From: Rutpela maculata
Lineage: Eukaryota > Arthropoda > Insecta > Coleoptera > Cerambycidae
Assembly (NCBI GenBank): GCA_936432065.2
Contig: OW386286.2
Span: 25,231,179-25,295,178 of the forward strand
DNA length: 64,000 nt
Direction of reading: 5' to 3'
The translations under genes were made by a program, and so were the position numbers. Below are positions 1 to 11,130 of the stretch, piece after piece. The first letter of the stretch is position 1, and each line of letters opens with the position of its first letter. The notes under the pieces are model-generated. The model saw only the letters and a program-made list of their open reading frames with translations. It did no database searches and had not been told where the DNA came from.

Positions 1-1
1 G

Positions 2-558
2 CTGAATATACAGGTACAACCTCAGCGTTTTTTTCCAAAGCAAAGGGTAATGCAATCAATGTGCTTAATAAAAGCACACTTACATTTACAAGACGTCGTG
101 CAAACTTTTAATAATGAAAAAGCTAGTCATGAAGAAATTGCAGACATAGGAGACCTATTTGTTCTAGCTTTATACAACTCTACCTCCGCAGAAAAAAGTC
201 TAGATGTATACGCAGACGCAGATTCATTCATGTCTTTTAACAAACTTGTTGGTAAAGCGAACAATACTGTAATGCTATCAACATTACTACCAACTTCTAC
301 TGCTGCTCGGCAACACTCATATCGCGTTTTTAACAAATTCAAACTTGGAAAAACGTCGGCTGTATATTAACCCCAACTATAACAACAAAAAAACCATTTC
401 CCGAATCTGTTTTAACACTAATTTCTTGTTCATGGAAATTAGGGTGCAAAAACAGGTGCAGTTGCAGAAGAGCAGGCTTACGTTGCTCCACAATGTGTTA
501 CCATTGCCACGGACAAGCATGTATGAATGTCGAATCTATGGAAGAAGACGGAGATTAA
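2..558 (+). pseudogene. C-terminal part of a FEN/PIN-like transposon protein (broken copy 1)
   Basis: This is the 3' half of a repetitive protein family that also occurs at 8268-8492, 43885-44500 and 50643-52343. One open stretch (about 2-370) carries ASHEEIADIGDLF, LALYNS and an LLPTSTAARQHSYR block. The reading then continues in another frame (about 358-558) with TPTITTKKPFPES, LISCSW and a Cys-rich tail in which nine cysteines and two histidines are spaced like a zinc knuckle, ending at TAA 556-558. So there is one frameshift near 345-358. From family recall these blocks follow the HALTGCDTTS motif; the catalytic part would lie left of the window. The gene is probably the protein of a DNA element, now inactive. 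The family link is firm; the biochemical role is inferred. Confidence 0.7.
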
Positions 559-900
559 TTAACGTGATAATTAGTGGATTAGGCCTACAGGGGACATTAC
601 GTAAAAAAACGCGCCAAGTACTTTACCTCTGGAATGGCGTGGAAACAAGTACAATATACAATATTCTCGCTTCTTTAAAAATCGCTTTTTTATAGGGGTG
701 AGAGGGTGGAAGCGGTACATTTATTATAATTTAAGTGGAGTTTAGTAGCTACTGCTTTAGCGTTAAACATTGAACTTTAAAGTAGATTATAGTCAAGATT
801 ACAATTTATTATGTTGACCGGAACCAACCCTTATGTGTGCGCCTTATTTCCCATAGTACTATTAATTTTAGAAAAAAAGTGTAATAACTTTTAATCTTTA
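559..900. other. Unassigned AT-rich sequence
   Basis: No coding signal beyond the end of the transposon gene. It may contain the right terminal repeat of that element, but its partner would be outside the window. Confidence 0.4.
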
Positions 901-1015
901 ATACTCATTGCATTTTTCTCAGCCGGGTTAGCTCAGGCGCCCGCTACGCCTCCCACATACAGTCGAGGACCGATAACACGTAGACAGTCGCGCATGCGCG
1001 CTCTAGGTCCAAGCA

Positions 1016-1053
1016 TATATAAGGAACCGCACAGCGCGGAGAACGTCAATCCA
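1016..1053 (+). promoter_or_regulatory. TATA box plus initiator
   Basis: TATATAAG at 1016-1023 is followed by TCAATCCAG at 1046-1054. If A1048 is the start site the spacing is 32 bases, the usual RNA polymerase II distance in arthropods. A downstream AGACA (1078-1082) could be a DPE-like element. It would drive the mobile fragment, not a host gene. Confidence 0.5.
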
Positions 1054-1097
1054 GTTCGAGCAACGAGGAGCAGCAGTAGACAGCTTTCAGCGAGAAC

Positions 1098-1132
1098 CTG
1101 AAGATGGCAGATGGAATTCTGCCGAAACGTCG
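1098..1132 (+). other. Hairpin motif CTGAAGATGG...CCGAAACGTC
   Basis: CTGAAGA is followed by GGCAGA, a loop, TCTGCC and then GAAAC. This gives a six-pair stem between two sequences that match the hammerhead ribozyme core. A second sequence with the same plan lies at 16807-16833. An unpaired T precedes the stem and no cleavage triplet is evident after GAAAC, so a working ribozyme is doubtful. It may be a relic of a Penelope-like terminal repeat. Confidence 0.35.
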
Positions 1133-1232
1133 TTTAGACAACAATGGCTCCAGCAGGAGCCTATCAACTACGTGGGAAAACACCCGGAAGTACACTAACA
1201 TTTCATATATATAAATATTTTTGCGTTTGAAT

Positions 1233-1714
1233 CAGTTTATGCTGTTTTGTAATTCACCAAATTTCACTATTTAAAGGATGTATACTAAAATGATACATTT
1301 TATCTTAAAAGTTACATCTATTTAATTTATTTGTTTGTGTCTATCTTATTATCAGGCTTTTCCACAGCAGTCGGTAGTTTACTATTAATTTTACTTTGGA
1401 TGGCGCCCTTTTTATTAAGGTCTAATACTTTTACTCCCTTTTTGGTTCGAAACAAACTAGTTGGGCAAATACCCGTGACGCTATTGGTTCTCTGTCCAAC
1501 TCATACAAAAATTGGATACATGAACCCAGCTCCACACAAGATCAACTAGTCGTTAGCCGCCCCTGGTTCGATTTGGTTGAAATATTTTTATTTATTTCCA
1601 AAACTAGGTATAATCATAATTTTTCCAAAAACCAATCACAAGTGTTTCATGACACCGAGTCTGATCTCAAAAATCAAGAACTCAAAATGGTGAATCCAAC
1701 ATGGCTGCCGTAAT
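1233..1714. other. Unassigned sequence
   Basis: AT-rich, with no coding signal, terminal repeat or RNA gene that I can support. Confidence 0.4.
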
Positions 1715-1742
1715 TAATAATAATAATAATAATAATAATAAT
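1715..1742. repeat. (TAA)n microsatellite
   Basis: About nine TAA units. It sits at the 3' terminus of the minus-strand LINE copy and is best read as its tail. Confidence 0.85.
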
Positions 1743-2720
1743 GTTTATTTACCATCAATAAAAAACAAAATCGGGTTGTACATAAGGTAAGTAGTAAGTA
1801 GTAATTACAAATAGAGAAAAAAAATATAGTATAAACATAATATCAAAAGTTTTGTTCAAAATCAACTAAAATTGGAATTGTAAAATATGGGTACCTAATA
1901 GTAATGATTTACATATAGTGATCTTCGTAAATAAACAGGTAGAAACAACCCACAAAAGAAAATCTTGTGGTGGGTTTATTAACCTAACTTATAAATTTAC
2001 AATCTTTGATATTAATATAGTTTTATTAAAGTACATATAAAATGCATTACTGATATTTAATGGTAGTTTGATACTGGGTGACGAATTTTTGGTGAGGTGA
2101 CATATATTAAGTAGTTTATTATTTAAATTAATATGATTTTTTTTTTTTTTTTTCGGAACAGTAATTTAAGGCAGTTAATATATATTTTCTTATTTACTTT
2201 TTTTAATTTATTCATTATAATTGTTTTTCATATCAATTAACTTGTGCGAAAATGTTCTAGTTTTTGATAATAACCATGATTTGATTTTAGATTTAAACAT
2301 GGAGTTGGAATTTAATAGTCTTAAGCTAAGTGGTACTTGGTTGTATACTTTCGGACCTAGAAAGTTAAAGCATCGCTGGGCTATCGTTTTTGTTACTTTT
2401 GGTATTACAAAAGAGCCTTGTCTATACCTTGTTGAATAAGAGTGCGTAATACTAATTTTTGATTTAGATTTTTTCTGTTCCAAGATTAAAGAAGAGCAGT
2501 AAAGTTGTTTGATATCTAATATTTGTGCCAAAGAGTAGAGTGAATCACTAGGATATAATAAATTTTTAGAAAATATTATTTTTAGAATCCATTTTTGAAT
2601 AGTCTCTAAGTTCTTGATGTGTACATTGTAAGCTCCTCCCCAGGCGATTATCCCATATCTCAGTTGGGATTCGACAAGTGCATAGTATATTGTTTTCATT
2701 TGTTTCAAATCTAGTATTTG
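1715..2720 (-). mobile_element. Truncated non-LTR retrotransposon, 3' end
   Basis: On the minus strand an open stretch (2708-2208) encodes the C-terminal region of a LINE reverse transcriptase. It has the ESQLRYGIIAWGGAY block, the LETIQKWILKII block and a YSTRYR block near the end. The 3' UTR runs to a TAA/TTA microsatellite at 1715-1742, the kind of tail seen on I- and jockey-like elements. The catalytic YADD part is missing, so the copy is 5' truncated. The apparent start of the reading frame is TTG, not ATG. Confidence 0.8.
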
Positions 2721-3080
2721 CCTAAACTGTTTAAATTTGGAAATTGTAATATTTTTGTCGATTTACATGAAATTTGATATTCCGAGTGTCAACGAGATCA
2801 CTTTCCGGCCACCATTCCTTTATTTTTACTGGATCGAGATGAGACTAGTCACATGTTATCAAAACGACATTTTTTCATCAATCTGTCAAGTTTCTACGAC
2901 TTCCTGTTTCACCTGTTTGATTTTTAAACAGACGCCCTGTATATTTTTGCATTTTTGAAATTTAGTCTATATCTAGTCTAGACTATAGTATTAATAGTGT
3001 CACATCCAGTATATGTATGATCCGATAGGGTATAATTTTTGATGTTAATAAACGGTTTTTGTAAAATAGTTGTTGATATT
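2721..3080. other. Unassigned sequence
   Basis: No coding signal supported. It may belong to the older flanking repeat. Confidence 0.35.
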
Positions 3081-3320
3081 TATATATTTATTTATTTATT
3101 TAATATACAGCCATTCAACAGGTGTTAACCCAATTACAGAATGGGAACAAAATTAATACAATTAATAAATATACAGTTTACATAGTAATTCGATATTATG
3201 TAAGCATAAACATAAGTGACATATAAGTAACAATCGAAAATAAAAATAAGCGAAACAAAACAAGCAAGAAAACAGCTTATGACAGTTTTTTTTATGGAGG
3301 CTACACTTCAGTTGAATATA
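3080..3320 (-). mobile_element. Possible LINE 3' UTR with (TTTA)n tail
   Basis: A short (TTTA)n run at about 3087-3104 adjoins non-coding sequence that, read on the minus strand, ends in AATAAATAAATAAATA. This looks like the tail of another minus-strand LINE. No reverse-transcriptase residues are attached, so this is tentative. Confidence 0.3.
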
Positions 3321-4620
3321 CAGCCGAAGAAAAAACAAATTGAAAGAAATTTTGTCAAATTCAAAAAAGGTCTCTTGGTATTCCGTAATTTAGTAAGAAA
3401 AATCGTAATTCCACACACAATGGCATTTTTTAAGTATTTCCTCCCAACGTAATTTTTCAAAACCAATCACAAGGGTACAGCTAGGAACTCATCGGTTCCT
3501 TTAAAGATAAGTATTTTTTTAGCCATTTCCAAAAAAATTATTGGAATTTCTTGTTGGAGCAAATTTTCATCTATTTCACCTGGACTAAGTATTAATAAAA
3601 AAGTTTAAAATATTAACATAACAATGATTTAAATTTTAAAACAATAATTAATTAAAAATAAACTTAAATTTTAATTGTTCAGCATAAATAAGAATAACTG
3701 AATTAAATCAAATTAATTACATTACCTCAGTGTACATTCTAAATGTTATAATAAAATTATCGAGCCATAAATCTGTTTATAATGACTCGCTACAATGTAT
3801 TTAACAACCTAGGATAGTGTTCCGTAATGACTCATTGTACCCGTATACCTTGTAATTTACAACAGAAATGGACTTGCAACGAATCCGGTTAGTTATGCGA
3901 TTTTCCCAAGGAAAAAAAGGGTAAATTCATTTGTCTCTATTATCCAAGCATGCAAAATTACCTTACTAGTACAGTAAGTGAAGTTTTTAAATCCCAGCCC
4001 GAAAACGATGTAAGTAATGCATTTTTAAATTTTTTTCATCAGCATGCTTCATAAGAATGCTTTTTGGTTAGGGGTGGTTCCCCTTCTTGCTAAAATGCGA
4101 AAATTTTCATTATTGAAAATGGGTACACAATAAAAAATAATTATTTTAAAAATTCTAAAAAATTTGAGCATGTTAGTAATAATATGCATTAACTATAAAA
4201 GGTTTCAATCGAAAGAAAATTTTAATATCTTAATTTTTTCTCATAGTTGTAGATTTTGCGTAATTTTCCGCGTCATTTTGAAAATGCCACATTTCCAGAA
4301 CTAAACTTCGAAGAAAAAAAATCGTTCGATTTGTTTTCGTACGAGCTTTAATTTTGTACCCTTCCCTTGCATTTTTTTATTAAAGTCCACATTTTTCGAG
4401 TAATTTAAAAAAAACGTCTAGGAATACCGATTTTAGGGGGTGAAAATTGCAATTTTCAGTTCGCAATGTCTCGAAAAATATGCATTTTAGCAAAAAAATG
4501 TATAAGACCTTTCTGTCTTATAATTTGATTCTCTATCAGATTATGTGTATTTTTTGTTTTTTTTTTGCGACAATCCCTAAGAAGGGACTATTTTTAATCC
4601 AAAATTTTTTTTTATAAATT
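3321..4620. other. Unassigned AT-rich sequence
   Basis: Long A and T runs, no supported gene. Near 4000 and 4990 there are short inverted matches (CCCGAAAACGA and TCGTTTTCGG), which may be remnants of an inverted-repeat element. Confidence 0.3.
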
Positions 4621-4890
4621 TAGACCTCATAACTAAACCATATTCAGCGACCTAAAAAACATAGTATATGGATTTTTGTGAACTTGTTTGTAACATTAGA
4701 AGATTTATTAACTTTTCAGTTTTTTAGGGTGGTTTAAATTCTTAATATTTTCGTCTTTCCCATGTTTTGACCTCACAGTCATATTCAGCGACCTCAAAAA
4801 CGTAAGTATATGGATTTTCGTTAATTTACTCGTAAAATTAGAAGAGTTATACATTTTTCAGTTTTTGGGGTTATTTCCACCCTTAAAAAT
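4621..4890. repeat. Two-copy tandem repeat, about 141-146 bp
   Basis: The block GACCTCA ... CATATTCAGCGACCT ... ATATGGATTTT ... TTTTCAGTTTTT occurs twice, with anchors at 4639 and 4780. The copies differ by many substitutions, so the duplication is not recent. Confidence 0.7.
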
Positions 4891-6459
4891 AAAAAGCAGG
4901 TAATGCGACAACATAAATTTTGATGTACATATTTTATAAAGCATATTGCAAAAAATTAAGGAAATTCCTTTCGTCGTTTTCGGACCGGGAATTTTACCAT
5001 TTTTACTGCTTCGCATACTGTACTATAACGTTTTTCATGTAAGACAAGATTTTTTTTTAGTACCAATATTATTTTTCATTAGTTATATCCGATAAAAATG
5101 GCTAGCAACCATAAAACAGATGAACTAGATAACTTTCGGAGCAACCGCTTTGTCGTCAGTAAAAATCTTTAACTTGGCAAGGTACACGCATCCCATAGTT
5201 TTACATCCTTTTCAAAGGCGATTGTACAAGCATGTCCGGTTATCCACTACACTTCGTCGAGTTAATTGGGTCGGCCAGGATATGAATCCGGACTCTGGAA
5301 AGACGTGACACTGTTCCCAATAGTCTCACACTAACCAACACGAAGTAGTAGCAGCGTTAACTAATCATTTATCTGAGTGTGTTATCGTAATGCAGTAAGT
5401 GCTAGTTTTATAGGTTTCGTTTACCTTAGATGTGATAGTTAACTCTAAGTTTTGTCCAAAAATACGTTTCATATATCCATCAGTAACTGCCAATCTAAAG
5501 TTTAAACCTCAAACGATGGACGGAGTACCGTTTAAACTACAAACTTAGGTTTACGCACGCATACGTTCAATTAGCAATAGGTTTGGTCAAAAACTCTGCA
5601 CTATCTACACTAGTGCAAATGTATTTCTCTTCAACTTATGCATAGTCTCACTCTATCCTTCTATAATCTGCACCGGTGCAGATAGGGCAGGGTTTTTAAC
5701 AAACCTAATATTTCGAAGTGTGTTGCAATAAACTCAACGTAGACTTCAACTCGGTTCAACATAACCTACAAACAACTACCTAATCTATATTATGTGTAAA
5801 GTAAAACTTGCTGGAAAAAATGGACATTTTCGATATTTTTGAGGTCATTTTATGAAGCTTTGAAGAAGGTGTAATCAATAGAAGCACTTCTCTTGCCCTC
5901 GATTATATCTTGATGTTCTTTAATTAATCCCATTAACAGTATTATTTCACTGCCGTTGAAATTTGAAGATCTTTTATCATTAATCGTGAAAAATCAAACA
6001 GTTATGAAGATGGCATCAATCGCTAATCTTTCCCTATGTTACCAACCTATATCTATTATTACCAAAATAAAATGGTGATAACACTGACAATCTTAACAAC
6101 TTATAAAACGCTATTTTACAAAACACTAAAATCTACAGATTAATCCTTCAGTAAAACTCCAGTTGAAACTAGTTAAACTTTGGTTTAATGCGTACCTATA
6201 AAACCGGCCCTATGTCGTGCTACAAAGGCATCGTAAGTACTCTAGATTATGATGGTAAAGACGACTACATAAAACAAAATTAAGACGAAAGAAATCAGTC
6301 GAATAGTTAGGCTAATGTGTCTTGCCTGTTCTTACTTAGGGTTCATACTATTATGTTAACTAAAGAGACAAAACGACAAAGCTCAAGTAGAACAAGGACG
6401 AAGGAACGATCAACGCTGAGTTCGGTTTCGACACAGAGTTCCTAATGAGATCATATGAA
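4891..6459. other. Unassigned sequence containing one small MITE
   Basis: No coding signal. The only structure I can support is the inverted repeat at 5578-5708. Confidence 0.35.
5578..5708. mobile_element. Small MITE-like inverted repeat
   Basis: The ends TAGGTTTGGTCAAAAACTCT and, on the opposite strand, TTAGGTTTGTTAAAAACCCT head inverted arms of about 42 bp. They include the shared CTATCT and GCAC blocks. Total length is about 131 bp with no coding capacity. Confidence 0.6.
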
Positions 6460-6870
6460 AGGGAACTGGAGAACTGGATGCTGAGGAGTGAGTAGAGCAA
6501 CTAAAATGGAATTGGGCTGATCATATAGTGAGAATGACCGATAACAGGGGGAAGAGACGAATTTTAGAGTGGAGGCCAAAACACGATGCATTAAGAACTA
6601 GACACAGGCCTGCTGCGAGATGGACAGACGATCTAAGACGTAGAAACAAGAACAGGATGCAAACAGCCCAAGACCGCGAATGATAGAAACATTTAAGACT
6701 TATGTTCAACAGTGGGCGAGATATACTGTGTTATGTGTAACTGTACAACCATACAAAAATTAAAAACTGACAAAGCAGCTGGAGTCGACAGTATCATCAT
6801 CATGATCGTGACGTTAAAATTAATGGTGAAAATGGAGTGAGAATCCTTCAAAGAATATGCCAAAAATATT
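6460..6870 (+). mobile_element. RTE-like non-LTR retrotransposon fragments
   Basis: Forward translation of about 6500-6730 gives a degraded RTE C-terminal region: NWADHIVRMTDNR-like, then RRILEWRP, RPAARWTDDLRR and QTAQDR, ending near YVQQWAR. A second piece at about 6755-6870 encodes KLKTDKAAGVDSI and ENGVRILQRICQK, which lie upstream in an intact reverse transcriptase. The order is therefore rearranged. Both are pseudogenes and are cut by the LTR insertion at 6870. Confidence 0.7.
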
Positions 6871-7324
6871 GTAACGTGTTTCCACCCTTAGGAAACCACC
6901 CTCGCAAATTCCGTGGGTTCCAAAAATTATAACAAGAGATGTCCACTAACACACTTTATTAAATATTTACTGGATACTTCACAATACTATTATTAATTTA
7001 AATACACTTTACTGACTAAAATCACAATGTTTATCACTTTGTTTATCCTTGAAGTCTTAACCTCACTTTCTATACTTTCTGAACTTTCTGAACTACTCGC
7101 CGAGAATGCGATCGGTCTTTTATACCTAAAAATGACAGATCTCGATTGTTCTGTGATGACGCCACCATTCTCTCGATAATTCCAGATGTCACTTTGGAAT
7201 CTTCTGGTAGGTTCTTTTTCGAGTAGGTGCAAATACACTACATTCATTCAGACATTCGATCTGTTGAAGTTTGCCTACTTTTTAGTAACATAACCTTAAA
7301 TTTTAAGGGGTGCAACATATTACA
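6870..7324 (-). mobile_element. Solo LTR of a Gypsy-like retrotransposon
   Basis: The sequence begins TGTAACGTG and ends ATATTACA, with the 4-bp target duplication ATAT at 6866-6869 and 7325-7328. Read on the minus strand it has the layout of an LTR: 5' TGTAATATG, a TATAAAAG box at 7124-7117, a GAGTAGTTCAG start-site region about 30 bases later, and AATAAA at 6960-6955, ending CGTTACA. No internal region is present, so it arose by recombination between two LTRs. It lies inside the RTE remnant and is younger than that. Confidence 0.8.
7117..7124 (-). promoter_or_regulatory. TATA box of the solo LTR
   Basis: TATAAAAG on the minus strand, about 165 bp upstream of the LTR's AATAAA signal. It could still start transcription toward lower coordinates. 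Confidence 0.6.
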
Positions 7325-7328
7325 ATAT

Positions 7329-8200
7329 GGAACACAACACTATCCCTCTTTAACGTCCATAGTACACGTGATACAATATGTGCTGCAAGACTGGCAGGGT
7401 ACCGTAGCTACAGACGGAACTAAAATTTCTAATTTGAATTCTCCAAATAATATTCAGGTCGTCAGCATGCAGAGGACAGTTCAAAACGATGTCAGTAACA
7501 AGTCGTTGATAAACATAATTATTAAAAGTGTACTCAAACTAGATCCTTGTGGGAAATTTTAAATAAAACATCGGCAGACCTATTGTCGCAATAAAATATT
7601 TATTGTGTTCTGTTTTCAAAGTAAGATGAAAAATAACACAGGTACACAATTAAAAAAGTGATCTCTTCCTGGTACTCCATTGGGTAACCTCTATATATTT
7701 CAACGCGCAGAACACGAATCAGGTGTCCGTTTAGCTCCATCGCCCATCATTTTTTTGTAAATCTTTTTATTACAATAGACAACTTTTCCGCTCTAAAGCG
7801 TTCCGAAAAAAAAAAAAAATTACTTTTTTCGACCCACCCTAATCTGCACCCCGTGCAGCGAGTCATCTTTGGCATGTCCGTACCCTCACAGTTTATAGTG
7901 TTTTAAGGACAATTTTTAATTAAACAATATTTTGCACTAGATGAGGCGAGAACCCATTTCACTAGGCACGTACAAGGTGCAAAGCTATAGACGCTAGCTA
8001 CTCAGCTACCGTCCCTGTTATATACTTAAAAAATATATTTTGACGATTGGATATGCTTCATAAACAAAAAAATGTATTCATTTCAAAAAGTTTCTTTTTT
8101 AGAACGTGATGTTATTTGACGTCGTTAGCCAAACTCCCTGGATTTATTGGAATATAATTAAGGGGCTTCATGTAAAAATTTTGTTATTGTGCCAGGTCAT
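7329..8200. other. AT-rich sequence with one arm of a distant inverted repeat
   Basis: The block at about 7670-7765 (CCATTGGGTAACCTCTATAT, then CTCCATCGCCCATC) is repeated in reverse at 11165-11255. Together they may mark the ends of an element of about 3.6 kb that encloses 8201-9612 and the tandem array. Nothing coding is supported. Confidence 0.45.
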
Positions 8201-8267
8201 ATAATAGGCTATTGTCTATGTACAAAAAGAGTGTTGAAAGGAACTAAAACGTTAAAGGGTTTTTATA

Positions 8268-8492
8268 TCACTTGAAGCTTTTCTTTTTTTTTGCTGCATT
8301 TATGTTGGATTGACAAATGTATGATTTATAACATGCTTCATGAACTTGTAAACTTAAAACACCACTTAAATGTTCTTGAATTCCATCATACCTGCCAAGA
8401 CTAGCAGCTACTATAATATCCAAACTCTTTTTTTGTATTGTTCTAGTTGCATCACTTGCACTTTTATTACAGTTTAAAATACACTTCTCCAT
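8268..8492 (-). pseudogene. N-terminal fragment of the FEN/PIN-like transposon protein (copy 2)
   Basis: A 74-codon frame starts at a true ATG (8492) with MEKCILNCNK. It continues through a helix-rich stretch (RTIQKKSLDIIVAASLGRYD) to VHEACYKSY. This C-x3-C ... H-x3-C-Y arrangement matches the start of the larger copy at 50.6 kb (CILCQ ... WHKECYKKL) and suggests a zinc-binding N-terminal domain. The fragment stops after a lysine-rich end and lacks the central nuclease-like block, so it cannot be functional alone. It lies just inside the left arm of its host element. Confidence 0.6.
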
Positions 8493-8880
8493 TTAATATC
8501 TCATTTACACATGAAATTCAACTGTATTTTACTAAAACTGTAAATAAACTGAGCATGATATATTCGTAATACTAACACAACTAAAATCAGATTCTCTCAC
8601 ATACAAAAAGTACATGTTGCCTATAAAGGCTTAGACACACTAAATGTTTTGACAGCATGCATATCTTATAGGTATCTTGATTCCGTCTACAGGATATCAT
8701 CACGAAATGTGCCAGTAAGCTGATTTTCTGAGGCCGGAAATACGAAAAATGGATAAGGAAAATAAGGAGAAAAAACAATACTTTAAGATGGGTTAAACTT
8801 CTATTGCAGACCATTTAAACAAGAATGCTGCGAGGTCATTCAGTGTAGCAATATCTGTACTTAAAGAATTTGACAAATAA

Positions 8881-9270
8881 GTTATAGGCCGAAATTTAAA
8901 AAAGAACGTAAAAATTGGAAGAAAGTTAATAAAAGTAACACTCTTCGAAACGCTGTATCTAGGTTTCTATTTGTCGTAAAAACTTTTACCAGCCACCATT
9001 TCAACGGGCGTAAAGTCAGCTTTCACTTTAATATATAATAATGTCTACACCTAAATTCACTCAGAAAAAAGTTACAGGACGAAATTTGAAAAAAAATAGT
9101 AAAAATTAGCAAAAAAAGTTAAAAGTTGCAAACTTTGAAACGCTATATCTCGGTGACTATTAATCGTAAAACCGTTTACAAAATCTCATTTTAACGGGTA
9201 AAACGCCAGCTTTTTTTGTTATGCAGCAATGTTTATGCCTAAATGTACCCGAAAAATAGTTACAGGTTAA
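8881..9270. repeat. Degenerate tandem repeat, period about 189 bp
   Basis: Anchors GTTATAGGCCGAAATTT (8881), GTTACAGGACGAAATTT (9071) and GTTACAGGTTAAAAT (9259). Shared internal blocks include GAAACGCTATATCTCGGT and CATTTTAACGGG. Two and a part units, well diverged. Confidence 0.7.
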
Positions 9271-9612
9271 AATAAAAAAATAAAAAATCGAATTTTTTCG
9301 TTTTTTTTGTTTTGTTTTTTGGACGTATTTTTGTAAAAAAAAAAAATTTTGACTTCTGAAGGTGCCATTTCGATTGGAAATTTAATTCTCTACACACTTT
9401 TCTATTGACGTGTTTATAGAAAAAATTCATAGTTTTCGAGCAAAAAAAAATATGAAAAGTGGACCTTTTTTACTTCGATCTCAAAAACGCACCACTTTAA
9501 ATGGTAGCACTTCGTGGTTTTTTCATATCTTGGGGTCAATTGAACATAATAAACAATAAAAACCCTTTAACGTTTTAGTTCCTTTCTACAGTACACGGAC
9601 AATAGACTATAA

Positions 9613-10512
9613 GCAAAAAATTAATTTTTTGAAAATTTGAAAAATGCATATCTTAAATTTTGTCTCCAAATATTTCAATAAATTTATCATAATATGATAC
9701 CATTGTAATAGGTCTATAACATATAAAAGATCGGTCAAAATATATTAAGCCACCAGAGAGAAAAAATTATTTTTCAATTTTTTCATTTTGCGTATATCTC
9801 AAAAGCTAGTGCGCGTAGCGAGTGAGCATTTTAGACAAAAACACTTTTATTGAGGACGATTTACAGAAAAACTTTGCCCTCACTTTCCATTGGGACCGTC
9901 ATCCCATGCTTATCCCCAAGGCTCTCTGTATTTTTCATAAACGTCATTTTTTTTATCAACTTCTGTTTCGGTAAAAATATATATGCCATACTAACGTATG
10001 CATTAATAAAAGTTGATCAAAATTCTGAAAATATCTTCTGGACTTTATTGGACTTAAATAAACATTTTCTCCCCAAAGTTAATAATGTAAGAGTAAAATG
10101 TTCTTGAATATGTAAAATGATGCAAATTATCGAATTTTGACAAGTAGTTCAGTCAACGGGAGGTTTCACTTCTAACTTGAGTGCTAATGAAAGTTGAAAA
10201 AAATCTGAAAAAATTCAGGTGAATGTATCATCGAAATATACAAGACCTTTTTTAATTTGCCACTTTTCTGTAAAGTGCGTTTTCACCGAGTTTTTCCAGA
10301 AAAACATGAAAAACTACCTCTATCTTTGACATTATGGCGCTTTAAAAATATGTAATTTAAAAATTTGAAAAAGTTCAAACGTATGCTTCTAAATATTTTT
10401 TGTCTCTTGGAATTTTTTTGTAACTTGCCGAGTTATGGGCAGTTTTTCACGATAGATAATGGGGTCCGTGAAGTTGGCCGCCTCAAATCAGATTTTTTAC
10501 GTTTTCTCTTTA
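9613..10512. other. Unassigned AT-rich sequence
   Basis: No supported gene. It is probably older repeat material around the tandem array. Confidence 0.35.
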
Positions 10513-11130
10513 CCATCATTTAGTGCCTTATTTGTAACTATTTGTAACTTGTATGCCGAAATTTGTAACTCACCCCATCAGTAGATAATAAAAAATATGT
10601 TTTTGGTGTAAACTTCCCGGGAGCCGCATAAATATTAATTTTTTTAGTTTACACCTGATCACCATTTAGTGCCTTATTTATAACTATTTGTAACTTATAT
10701 ACCAAAATTTGTAACTCACCCCGTCAGTAGATAATAAAAATATATTTTTGGTGTAAACTTCTCGGGAGCCTCACAAATATTAGTTTTTTTAGTTTACACC
10801 TGACCATCATTTAGTGCCTTATTTGTAACTATTTGTAACCCATAAATTAGAATTTGTAACTGCATCACCACCGAGTAATAAATTATTAAATCATGGAGGC
10901 CAACTTCTCGGGAGCCGCACAGATATTATTTTTTTTAGTTTACACCTGATCATCATTTAGTGCATTATTTATAACTACTTGTAACACATAAATTAGAATT
11001 TGTAACTGCATCATAACCGAGTAATAAATTATTAAATCATGGAGGCCAACTTCTCGGCAGCCGCACGATCTTAAAATTTTTAATTTTTTTCTTGTCATCA
11101 TTTAGTAACTAATTTGTAACTATTGTAATA
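10513..11130. repeat. Satellite-like tandem array, about 146-bp unit
   Basis: The anchor CATTTAGT recurs at 10517, 10663, 10808, 10954 and 11099, spaced 146, 145, 146 and 145. Units contain ATTTGTAACT, TTTACACCTG and CTCGGGAGCC. Units 1 and 2 share a CACCCC(A/G)TCAGTAGAT block, while units 3 and 4 share GCATCA...CCGAGTAAT. So the array falls into two subtypes of adjacent pairs. The fifth unit is partial. Confidence 0.85.

Larger units (their letters stand above)
900..1232 (+). mobile_element. GC-richer mobile-element terminus with core promoter
   Basis: This block is clearly richer in GC than its flanks. It has a TATATAAG box (1016-1023), an initiator-like TCAATCC about 32 bases downstream (A at 1048), and a small hairpin motif at 1098-1132. 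The layout of promoter followed by a short structured leader resembles the terminal region of a retroelement (LTR or Penelope-like). No coding sequence is attached, so the class is not settled. Confidence 0.45.
8201..9612. mobile_element. Inverted-repeat element carrying a transposon-gene fragment
   Basis: Inverted arms of about 60 bp at 8201-8262 and 9562-9612 share GTTCCTTT, ACGTTTTAG and CCCTTTAACG blocks. Between them are an N-terminal gene fragment on the minus strand (8492-8268) and a degenerate 190-bp tandem repeat. Length is about 1.4 kb. I see no clear target duplication. Confidence 0.6.

Noticed and set aside
345..695. 116-codon frame overlapping the first transposon gene
   Set aside because: Wrong frame; the Cys-rich tail of the family reads in the frame ending at 558.
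5245..5330. tRNA-like minus-strand segment with GGATTCATATCC
   Set aside because: Only a B-box resemblance; no paired acceptor or anticodon arm could be drawn.
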